Below, piece after piece: positions 11,391 to 21,536 of a stretch of 64,000 nucleotides of DNA. Numbering within the stretch: position 1 is the stretch's first letter; each line of letters begins with the position of its first letter. Under the pieces are notes generated by a model. The model worked only from the letters and a program-made list of their open reading frames with translations. It was not told where the DNA came from and made no database searches. Position numbers and translations under genes: made by a program. Origin of the DNA: Roridomyces roridus (Eukaryota > Basidiomycota > Agaricomycetes > Agaricales > Mycenaceae); the NCBI GenBank assembly GCA_029378245.1, contig JARKIF010000009.1, forward strand, positions 1,364,001 to 1,428,000, in the 5' to 3' direction.

Positions 11391-12368
11391 TCAGCAGTTA
11401 CATGCGTCCTTTGGCTTGGTGTTCCCGTCGAGGTTGACACTGCCCTCGGCCGCTGCGCCAGGACGACTGCCTGAAGCACCTGGGCGACCGGCAGCACCGC
11501 GTGTAGCGGCCAGTATGTGTTCAATGGGAATCTTCTTGGCTGAACAGGGATATTAGAATTGGCATCCAGGTCGTGAGTGGAATACTGACCGATTTCAGTG
11601 AAGATGTCAACGATGCCTTCGCCAGTCTTGGCACTGGTCTCGAAGAATAGTAAGCCCGCCTCGGTAGCATATGCTTGGGCCTCCTCCCGAGGGACCTGTC
11701 GCAGGCTCTCGGGCTCAGAGGAGCTAGGCGTCTCTCCGGGTGTCGCAGTCGCATCATCCGCCTCGTCCTCAGACTCTGATGAAGCGGGTACACTCGGCGA
11801 TGAAGCAGACGCCTGAACGAGATCGACTTTGTTTCCAGCGAGGGCAATGACGATATTCGGGTTCGCCTGGCGCTGCAGCTCCTTGACCCATGACTTTGCC
11901 TTCTCCAGACTCGTCGCCTTTGTAACGTCATAGACAACGACGGCAGCCTGTGCATTCCGATAATACATGGGCTGCCAAATGGGCGTCAGATGGTTGCTTT
12001 CGGCGGGGAGAGCATCATGATCGCACCGCCAATGAGTGGAATCGTTCCTGCCCCGCAGTATCCCAGATTTCATACCGCAGCACACGGTCCTCGAGACGAC
12101 ATTTCTGTGTTAAGAAGGCTGCGCCGATAGTGGGTTCCTTGTTGGCTTGGAATTCGTTGGACACCTAGAAAACAGCGTAAACCGCTGACAGGTCTTGCAC
12201 TCGAAAGACGTACGAAACGAAGGACAACTGAGGATTTGCCAACGGCAGCCTCGCCTGTGAATGGGGATCAGCTCGTGGCCACCAGGGAGAGAAAAGGGTC
12301 GTACCAAGTAGCACTAGCTTTACTTGGACGGACTTGTCGACAGACCCAGATGCTGCAGAATCGGCCAT
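11391..12368 (-). CDS. YPT5: Rab5/Ypt5 small GTPase with acidic insertion
   Basis: Exons join to a complete Rab: [14 protein letters not shown] (P-loop, G1), [11 protein letters not shown] (switch I, G2, the Rab5-type AAF), [19 protein letters not shown] (G3/switch II), GNKVDL (G4) and ETSAKTGEG (G5). The C-terminus [10 protein letters not shown] ends in a CxC-like prenylation motif. Rab5 organises early endosomes and endocytic fusion. Between G4 and helix 4 there is a Ser/Glu/Asp-rich insertion of about 35 residues, absent from yeast and animal Rab5 and probably a surface loop. Five introns of about 45-60 bp interrupt the gene, one right before GEAAVGKS. The gene is convergent with the arrestin-like gene, another endocytic factor, with stops 146 bp apart. 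Confidence 0.92.
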
Positions 12369-12465
12369 TGTGGAAAGGGATTGGTGGAGTCGGACCAAGT
12401 GGGCAAGCTGGAGTCGTCTGAGGCTGTGTTCTTAGTCACGCGTTTGATAGAGATTCGCACAAGTT

Positions 12466-12527
12466 CATTCATTCTAAGTACTAACGCTCCTTGGCCTAAG
12501 CTCCTCGCAACATTCATTCTAAGTACT
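12466..12527. repeat. 17-bp direct repeat spanning a stop codon
   Basis: The 17-mer CATTCATTCTAAGTACT occurs at 12466-12482 and again at 12511-12527. The second copy contains the stop codon of the minus-strand lyase gene. The copies are identical and begin 45 bp apart. Confidence 0.8.
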
Positions 12528-14635
12528 CAAAAATCCCTCGTAGTACGGCTTGAGCTCATCACAGGGTGCACATACGCCGTCGGACAACGTCACACACGAC
12601 TTCGGTGGAGTCGGAAGGCCAGGCACAGGCTGCTCGAGCGGACACTTGAAATCCGGGATGGGGTCGTCCGTGTTGCCAAGAGGCATCTCGATCCGCTTGT
12701 GCTTTTGATTGGTCGGCGCGTTCTTCAAGGCGGAAGATTGATCGTAGAACGATGTCGGCTGTGAATTCCAATCCGGGCACGTCTTCTTCAGGAATTTGGC
12801 GTACGCGCCCTTGGGATCACCGTACGCGGCAGCAGCAGCAGCGACGTGCGGACAGGCTTCGGTACCATCTTCGTTCTTCGGGTCCAGAGTAATCAAAAAG
12901 TCCACAGCGCTCTGGATAGTGGCTTTATATCTTGTTTGGGTCGTCCAATACTTGCGGCCTAGATAGTCACCGAGCTTGGCCAGAGTCTGCGTAAGATCTT
13001 ATTAGTTCCATCTCTACCAACGGGAAGTAACGAATTTTACCAAAAGTGCCTCGAGGTTAAAGCATCTGTAGTGGAACGGTCTTGTACGAACGGCTTCCAG
13101 CGGCTGTTCTCCGCTTTGTGCTATCTGGTCTTGAAATTGATTCCCGAAGAAGCGGTCAAGTTGGGCGAGGGCGCCTGTAGTGTTGCCAAGACCCATTTGG
13201 ATTGCAGTTAGTTGGGCGGTGTAGAAAGTATTGTGATTGCTGGATTGGCGTCTCAGTCATAGAAATTGGACGTGGAACAAAACGAACGCACTTGGCCTTG
13301 GCCGCAGTAGATTTGCCGAGGTCACTCTGCTGCAGCCAACCCAAATACTCCTTCATCCAGCTCATCATGCCTTGGTTGTAGGCAGTTGTCCAATCAGGGC
13401 TCTTGATCGTTCGGAGAATGTACAGGCAGTTGACGATCTTGACAATTCCACGCAAATCCAGTATGCCCGTGAAAGTGCCCTGTTGGCCTTCAGGACCGGG
13501 ACCACGAACTACTTGGCCAAAGTTCATGTTCGGGTTCATCCTTGTCGAAGGCGTCAGGAAGAAAGCAACAATCGCAGATACGGCATTTCGGCTGCATTGA
13601 GAAGCTGAAGGTCCCTTGAGACCACAGCACACGCAGTTGTAGATGATCGACTGCGCAGCATTCTGGATCGCCGAGGGTCCGTTGAGAGTCCTGACATCGG
13701 GGTTGAGCTGACCGTCTTTGACGACACTGTGACCCAGGTCAGTACGGGTCGATGCACCGGAGGCATGTCACTTACTACGGGCATGTGGTCCACGCTGTTT
13801 TGACATGAGCACGATGCAATGCTATCAGAGTTAACGACTCACTGGCGCTGGGAGGCATAGGCTTGGTGGGAGAGGGTCTGCACGAGTCGGAGGGCTCTTT
13901 GGGCTTGGTCTTGCTGGCTGCTTGAGGCGGAGCGGATGCATCAGCGATGGGCGTTGTGGTAGTTGTGGTAGGGACGAGAGGAATCGCGCCCAGCGGCGCT
14001 TGAGGATCGGGTACCAAGTGGGCAGCAGCTTCAACTTCTTCGGCGGATCTACGTCGCACACGGGTCATGCGACGATGTGACGGTGTTCGTACAGCCTGTG
14101 CGTCGTAGCCGGTGTCGTCCTGGGGAGTCGAACCGTCCTCGTTGGTGCCATTCTTCCCATCGTGAGCTAGGTGAACACGCCCGTTGCTGCTGGTGCAGTA
14201 ATTACAATCCGGCCAATGACTGAGGTATTCAGCGAACAGCAAGTGGTCCTGGAGCAGGATAGACTTACTAGGGCGCCCAACTTAGATAATCGCTCATTTG
14301 ACGACTTGGAGGTACCACGCCATTCTTTTGATTCGTGACGGCTGGCGAGTAAGCTCAACTCTCCGTATAGCGAGAGGAGGAAATGGGAAACGTACACCAC
14401 GGGCCTTGCTTGGCAGTCGAAACGGCGGCCTGGCAGATCGCGTTTCTCGCCGAGCTGGTACTGGACGACGAGGATGGCTGGTTAAGAACGTATTCAATGT
14501 TGACCCAGTCCGTTACGTCCGCTAATGGGCGAGGTTATTTCCATCTCGCCGTGTATGAGACAACTCACCTGCGACAGCGACCGAGGAAGTGGCCAATAAC
14601 AATAGAGCGATAGAGCGAGGCGAAGGAAAAGGCAT
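12519..14635 (-). CDS. secreted alginate-lyase-fold polysaccharide lyase
   Basis: The protein opens with a clear signal peptide, MPFPSPRSIALLLLATSSVA, cleaved near VAA. Later exons carry WPDCNYC, a Pro/Thr-rich interruption, FFLTPSTRMNPNMNFGQVVRG, DLRGIVKIVNCLYIL, a WTTAYNQGMMSWMKEYLGWL segment, a NHNTFYTAQLTAIQ segment around a His, and SGEQPLEAVRTRPFHYRCFNL. These are the recognisable alpha/alpha-toroid motifs of the alginate_lyase family (PF05426). Conserved Asn, His, Arg and Tyr residues in such motifs form the active site of characterised members. Land fungi rarely meet alginate, so the substrate may be another uronate-containing glycan such as glucuronan. At least eight introns are needed, and exact splicing in 13.7-14.5 kb is uncertain. 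Confidence 0.8.
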
Positions 14636-14819
14636 CGAATTGTGTTGTGGGTGTAGAAATGTGGAATAACGAAACCAAGCCTGCTTGGTGGTGGTGGTAG
14701 GAGAAAGAGAGAGGATTGTTGTCTGGCCCTGTTTGGTTTCGATTAGATTCAACCTCGCCAATCATTGAATCAAATACCTCCGTCCTGATCTCTACCCCGC
14801 ACTGTTAACCCCGGACTCC
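14636..14819. promoter_or_regulatory. divergent promoter, lyase / acyl-CoA synthetase
   Basis: This 184-bp stretch lies between two divergent start codons. It contains a CCACCACCACCAAG-type tract when read on the minus strand. No coding potential is evident. Confidence 0.4.
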
Positions 14820-17204
14820 ATGTTCCACCCGACGCCAGCCTCCGTTCCGCCCCCCAATGCGCGCCTCGTACTCCGCCAACCGCCTGGTCTTCCCGTCAAT
14901 TTTCACCCGTTGAACCCACTGCAGTTTGTTCTTCGCGCGGCTGAGATATATCCAGACAAGATTGCTCTCACGAGGTTAATGATTCCGTGGCCCAAGTTCT
15001 CCAGTAAGGACTGAAGATTTTTCAGAGGAGATAATTCTGGCAGTCCAGTAGCTTATTCGTATGCTGTCTGGTTCGTACAGCTTCCGAAGAAGCGTTCTTG
15101 ATCGACCGTGGACCGACCTGGCTTTTATTAGGTGTCAGAGAATCCAGAATCTCGCATACGCGCTGAAGCAGCACGGGGTAAAACGGGGAGACATTGTCGC
15201 AGTCATTGCGCCCAACACGTAGGCTGTTTTCCTGTCGTCTTGAATTTCGAGACTAGGCCGCACTAGGACCCTGATAGCTGACGCTCACCACGGAGTACTG
15301 GCTGCTCAAGCCGTTGCCTGTCCGATCAATACGCGTACGCTTCTTTCATTAGCAGCGCGACGTCGGCTGACTGAATGCAGGCCTCAAACCCTCCGATGTT
15401 CAGTATATACTTGAACACAGCGGAGCCAGCATCATACTTGTAGATCACGAATACCGCCACCTACTCCCCCCTCACCTTAAAGTTCCTGTGATTGTTAGCA
15501 ACGACAGCGGAAGACCGGACGACCCCTATGAAAAATTCCTCGCAAAAGGGCGAGAATTCAGCCATGAGCGGGGATGGGGCGGCTTAGATTCGGAAACAGA
15601 CGAAACGGCACCTGCTATGCTCTGCTATACGTGAGTCTGTGCCATTTCGATGCAACCAAGCTCATATGTGATAGTTCTGGAACTACTGGAAGGCCGAAAG
15701 GTGTAGTCACTACCCTCCGTGGGTCTTACCTAGCCGCTGTTGCAAATGCCTACGAGTCGCGAATCCATTCGGATTCGACTTATCTCTGGTAATTTGTCTG
15801 GACAAATCTTTCATTCGCATCCCATGTCGTGTCCAGGATTCTTCCAATGTTCCACGCCGCCGGTTGGACTTTCCCTTGGGCAATTACATTTGCTTTTGGG
15901 AGCCAGATCACCCTACGAACCGTGGAGTTTCCATTGATTTGGAAACATTTCCTAAACTCGGGGGTCACTCATTATTGCGGCGCCCCCACGGTACAGGTAC
16001 GTCCCATCATGTATGAATTGGGACCAGATCTGAGAGCTGAGTAGATTGGTATTTTGAATGATCCCGGTGCGCGAACCCTGCCGCGTCCTATCTCAGCGAT
16101 CATCGCAGGATCTGCGCCTACTGCGAGCCTCATTGGGTATCCCATTTGTTCTCCTCAAGCATACAGGCGCTCACCGACTGACCAGGTCCCTGGAAGAAAA
16201 GGGAATCCAGCCAATTCATGTCTACGGTTTAACGGAGACGTATGGCCCATTCACTCGCAATTATATCCAACCGTCCTGGGCTCGGATGTCGCTGCAAGAC
16301 CGCTCCAAATTGATGGCCAGGCAAGGTCATGCATTTGCCACAGCGCAGAACGTCCGAGTTGTCCAGCTCCAGAAAGAAGGTGAAGTAGAATTAGTGGATG
16401 TCCCGCGAGACGGGCAAACTGTCGGGGAAATTGTCACCAGGGGCAACATAGTCATGAAAGAATATTTCCGAGACCCCGAAGCCACGGCGAAAGCTTTCAG
16501 CGGTGGTGCGTTGGAGTTGATTCCTTACAGATTTCTCAATCTCACTGAAATGTAGGAAGCTTCCACACTGGCGATTTGGCCGTGCAGTAATACCATATCG
16601 CATTGCCCGACCCTTTGTTCACGCTTGGTAGATTCCCTGGCGGCGAGGTTGCGATAGTTGATCGCCAAAAAGACCTCATCATATCTGGTAAGTGCTCTGT
16701 CTTTCTCTATTTGCCTGGGTTCAACTGTGATTATCAGGTGGCGAGGTTAGATTTATTTCCTTTGCATGATGACTCCATCTTACCGGTACTCCAGAACGCA
16801 TCGAGTCTCGCCATTGAGCAAGGTTGCCCATTTTTATATCTCGGTGGTCTGTTCTTAACTCTCCTTCACAGAGTTGGCAAGTCATCCGGATGTGATGGAA
16901 GTGGCCGTCGTGGCGCGAGGCCACGTCAAATGGGGGGAACGTCCCCACGCGTTCGTGGTCCTCAAGGCCCAGTCTGTGGGGAAATGGAAAGGTCGTCATG
17001 GCCAGTTTGGCGATGACCTCAAGCGTCACGCGAAAGCCCGCCTACCCGGTTTCGCTTGCCCAGAATGGGTGACGGTTGTTGACGAGTTACCGGTGCGCAG
17101 ACCACCGCTTTCTTTTGGACCCACTCTCAATGAGCTGTTTGCAGAAAAACGGTACTGGAAAGGTCTTGAAAACAGATCTTCGGAAAGTCGTCGCCAAATT
17201 ATAG
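14820..17204 (+). CDS. peroxisomal AMP-dependent acyl-CoA synthetase
   Basis: About ten exons give an ANL-superfamily adenylating enzyme. The ATP-binding P-loop is SSGTTGRPKGV. It is followed by LPMFHAAGWTFPW, the adenine motif YGLTETYGPF, the hinge region FHTGDLAV..DRQKDLIISG, and the catalytic-lysine motif NGTGKVLKTDLRK reached after the last 50-bp intron. The protein ends VVAKL. The final AKL is a type-1 peroxisomal targeting signal, so the enzyme probably activates a fatty or other carboxylic acid for beta-oxidation. Motif spacing resembles medium-chain acyl-CoA synthetases, but the acyl substrate cannot be told from sequence alone. The stop lies 73 bp from that of the convergent CNH/GYF gene. 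Confidence 0.86.
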
Positions 17205-17277
17205 AGCAATTTGGACGTGTAAGTAATAGATTGGCGTTTTGTACAAAGGCAATAATATAAGAAATTAAATGACTGTG

Positions 17278-20200
17278 CTATGAATTAGGACCAAGCCGCA
17301 ATATCCGAAACGAGCCAGCGTTTCTTTCGCATATGTAAATCTCGTCCTCTTTTCTGCCCAAGAACAGCACTTCATCAGTCATCTCCACATCGTTGTCGCC
17401 GCCCGTCGCAAACTCGGTACGCGCTGCCGGTGATTTGGCCGACGCAGAGCTTGGCTTCTTGCCTGGAATGTGGGCGGTGAAGGTGCTGCTCTTGGTTTTC
17501 GACGTTAGGATAGTCGAGGACGTAGCGGAAGCCGAGACGGGTGTTCCCATCTTCCATACGAATGGGCCTCGACGGCTGATATTCGACGGCGCCGGTGCAA
17601 ACTGAGGGAGCACGGTGCGTGATTCGTCCGCTGGTTTGAGGAGCGCATCGCTCAGATCAACCACCTCGAGCCCACCCTGCCGCATCGCCACCAACACTGA
17701 ACGATCTCGAACATCGAAAGCCTCGAGGCGTTTCACGTCGCCCATCCGTGCCGGCTTGGAGTCCTCTGCGTCGTCGTCGCTCCAAACAAAACGCCCTTTC
17801 AGGACAGATCGCCCTCGTGCGTCAACAATGGCCGTACTGTGACCCCCTCGTGTCGAGAAGAAAAGTGCAGGTGGACCAAAGTGTCGCGGTTGCGCAAGAA
17901 GTGAAATCGGGGACAGCAGCGGCTTCTCCGGTGTACCGAATTCGGCAGCCGAGGGCGTTGATGGTGGCGGTGGATTACGGAACGGATGCGCCGGATCAAT
18001 ACTCTGGAGCCGCAGATCCTTCAAAAGCATATACTCAGCATCCTCTTCCCTCCGCACAGGCAGATCTGGCGGAAGCAGGCCATCCTTATACCAGGCTTGC
18101 ATTAAAGAGGCCTTCCAGGGCCCTGTATAACGCCATCAGCGCGTGCAGCTGACGCAGGACAGAATGCGGCTTACCATGTACATTGTTTTTTGGATCCCGG
18201 TAGAACCACTTTGAAGGGGCGGTGGCTGTTGGAACGGGGAGGCCGGGAGGAGAAAACTGGATTTGTGTCAAGTCAGTGCTGTGACTGCCGCTTGTTTCCG
18301 GCTCATGTTCCGTTCGATAGTCCAAAAAGTCTGGGTACGTGGGCGGAATGATGTATTCATCTGCAATCGACGCCAGAGGGAACTTGGGCGCAAACGACAA
18401 CTGCTGGAATGTCGTATACGGTCCCATGCGAGCTGTGGCGAGGGCAACTAGTTCCTCCGCGTGCGATATACTTGTCGTCGGTTCAGCTGCAGCTTCGCCG
18501 TTGGGCTCCGAGCCTTGGTCACCGTTATCAGGATGCTCGTTTGCAACAAGGAGTGGTGTTGCAGGGCCAGCCTCAGGCCCCGGCCCACTAGCTACGACGG
18601 TCTCTCCAACGGAAACAGAGACACCGATGCTGACGTTAACATTGGTATCTTCTTCCCCTGGTGGGTTCTCTCCTTCTGGAAGACCTTCTCGTACCTCGCG
18701 GGCACGTCGGCGAGCCGCTCTCCTCTCCGCACGCCCAATGCGCACCTCTCTAACACGGACCGTTGCGGGCTCCAACCCAAACACATTCTGGCCAAATACA
18801 AGGAACACCTCCACGAGGTCGTCGCCCTGCAGCTGAAGCTCGAGCAGCCTTGGCGAGTCGGGCAAAATAAACGTGCGAGAGAGCCCCAGCGCCGTGCGGT
18901 ACGTCCCAGCGAAAAGTTCCACCTTCTCCCCGTTCTCACCACAAAGGATGGCAAGGAAACTGCAAGTATTCATGAGCCAAGCCATGCAGACACTGCAGCG
19001 AGTAAACCCAACCTCTTCTTGGCCGTTTCGACAGATTTGATGGTTAAAGCACCCTTGGTCCCGGGGAGTTTCACATACTCGAGCTTTGGGGGTGGTAGGT
19101 GCGACGTCGTGGGCGTTGTACCTGTCCGCTTGACATCGTTCTCTGTTGTCTTGAGGGCAGGCAGCGGTGGTCGATCGTCTCGCCGCGCGGTGAAGGCGTT
19201 GCTGATGATTCGCGGAATGAACCGGGAAGACCGCGACGACGATGCTGATACGTGCGACGAAAGCTGGGATGAGCCATCAGGCAGCACATTGGGTGGTGAT
19301 GTCGAGATGAGTTGCGAAGGTGGGGTTGACGCAGTGCTGGGTCGCACAGGCTGCACAGTGGATGCCGCGGACGCACTCGAACGAAACGACTGTGAGCGGG
19401 CCATAGGAGGTGTATTACGCGCTGGAGGCGGTGCAGATTCGACCGAGCTTGGAGCAAGCGCCTGGCCAATAATGACGGACCAACGGCGGCGGCGGGACCT
19501 CGGTTCTGTCGATGTGTGGCTCATCTCTGTGGGCGCTGAATGCTCTGAAGCCCACGGACTAGCTGGCTCATCTCGCCCTCCAAGCAGAATGGGTTCTTGG
19601 GGCTGCCGCGTACCAGCAGGTGGGAGATTGGGAAGCCGGCTCTCCATGAGGGCCTCCGCCAGGCTGATACCTCCGTCGTTTTCATCATCTTCCTCGTCCA
19701 AATCACCAAAAAATGGTGTATCCGGGTCGTGGTCTAGTGGGCGGTTCGACCCGCCGGATGGTGAGTTCGACAACGCCTGGCGGAGTGTTAGAAGGGTCGG
19801 GGTAGGAGACGGCTCGGGCGGGGCAATTTGGGACGACGAGGAAGGCATGGAGAGAGTGAGATCCAAGTTAGCGGGCCGTGTGCGCCGTGAAGTGGTTGGT
19901 GAAAGAGGACCAACTGGTACCGGCTGATTCGTTGCGGGAGGTGCACTGAGGTTTGCAGATAACCTAACGCTAGTACGTTCGTCAAGGGCTTGACTGCCAC
20001 TCGCCCCAGCAGCCACAACATTGATGGCTTCATCGTCACTCGACTCGACCCAATCGGCCTTGGAGTCGGGGTCGTGAGGCCGCGTGGTCACTGTTGGCCG
20101 ACGAGACATGGGTGCAGCAGCCAGGACATTTGAAACGGATCCCGAACGCGAACGCGACTGTCGGGTTGTTAAAAAGGGCTCGGGCTCGTTAGGCTGGCGA

Positions 20201-21457
20201 GAGTAGGGAGGGGGTCGGCCCAATGGTTCCGGTACTGGAGGAGGAGGTGTAGTACGAGGAGCCTTGAACCGCTTGATGGTGGGAGTACGAGGTATTAACG
20301 GAGTAGGTGGGATAGGGGAGGGCGGTGCAGCGGGAAGCGATCCATTGGAGCCTTTTCGCGGAAGCTTTTCGCGAGTAACGGCCTCTGGTGGTGTTGAAAG
20401 ACTGGCCTTTCTCACCTTTTCCGACGAGTCGCGCGGGTCACTTTCAAGATAACTGAGCCCAATTTTCTTGACGGCATCACGGCGTTGCCGTTCGCGTTCG
20501 CGGCGAATCTCGACATCCATACGCCACTCGACGGCCTTTTTTATCTCCTCCAAGGCGTAGACGCGAACGCCGTCTCTACGTCCGGCGATGGCTACAAGAA
20601 CGCCCCGCTGTTCCATCACGACAACAGTTTTGAAACTGACGCGACGAACAAGAGCATACGGTTGGGACAGTGGAGGGGATGTAAGGGGAAGGACGTCGAG
20701 GCCCTGGGCATGACAAAGAAGTAGATAGTGTGGGGCGAGAAAGGCACCGCTTGTAGGCGGCGTGCTGAAATGGGAGGGAGAGAGGTCGGCTGTGAGAACG
20801 GAGAGGGAAAGTCCGAGTTCATTGAGGGTTGGTGGAGGAAGACGAGGCGGGGGCGTTACTGGTCGCGCGGGGACGGGCGAAGTCGAACGAGACTGAACAC
20901 TCGACGTTTGACCACCACGTGGGCCGAGAGGTGACGGCGGGGGACGGGTCTCTTCGCGAATGGGTCGCGAGCTGGCCGCAGGTGACGCTTCCCGGCGATG
21001 AATGAGATTCGTGAAAAAGCCCGAAAGCCTGTTGGGTGCCCGGACCTGGACGGAATGAGGAGAAAAGCTTGTGAGAGTACAAGTAACGGACCTCTGCAGC
21101 CGACCTGTGTCGATTCCTTCGTTCGAGGGCAGAAGGGGCAGTCGTGGATTGGCGGGAAGGAGATACGGGCGGCGGAGTTTGTGGCGGAGTCGCCCTTGTC
21201 GGGGAATGGGGCTCGGTGACCAGAACAGCAGGCATAGAATGGACGCTGTTTGCGTCCGAGAGCTGTTCTGTGGTCGATAATGAAGGGCCGCGACTGGAAT
21301 CGTGTGGGCTGGTGCCGTCTTCTTCCTGAGTGACGATCTTGTCGAGTCCACTGGGCGCCGGTACATCGACCTGGACCTCCTGAATGTCGATGCCCAGTGG
21401 TGCCTCGTACACGTCGAGCTCAACGGAGGCGTCGTGCCAGTCGTCGTCGGTGGACAT
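17278..21457 (-). CDS. large CNH-like propeller protein with embedded GYF domain
   Basis: About 1,340 residues in four exons. Residues 1-195 are acidic, then Pro/Ser-rich and disordered. Residues of roughly 200-315 (YLLLCHAQGLDVLPL, VSFKTVVVMEQRGVLVAIAG, DGVRVYALEEI) and 785-880 (FLAILCGENGEKVELFAG, LVEVFLVFGQNVFGLEP) look like pieces of a citron-homology (CNH) beta-propeller. A disordered Ser/Pro insert of about 450 residues lies between them. A GYF domain sits near 1050-1100: WFYRDP, then VHGPW across an intron, MQAWYKDGLL and DLPVRREEDAEYMLLKDL. GYF domains bind Pro-rich peptides; the signature GYF tripeptide here is GLL. A further propeller-like part (STAIVDARGRSVLKGRFVW, RSVLVAMRQGGLEVVDL) follows to the end. 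The continuous frame at 18086-18985 links CNH and GYF parts. Cellular role unknown. Confidence 0.7.
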
Positions 21458-21536
21458 GGCTGACCCAACGCTGACGGCTTGATCGATGATCACCCGTCAT
21501 CACTTCGTAACTCCGAGTCGTTTGAATTTCTACTAT

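Noticed and set aside
15000..15600. possible frame breaks or decay in the acyl-CoA synthetase gene
   Set aside because: Apparent stops fall in short introns with good GT and AG ends. All catalytic motifs are recovered after splicing.
18461..19927. 488-codon plus-strand frame opposite the CNH/GYF gene
   Set aside because: The opposite strand carries the GYF domain and CNH-like segments. This frame is kept open by the high GC content of the Ser/Pro-rich coding region.
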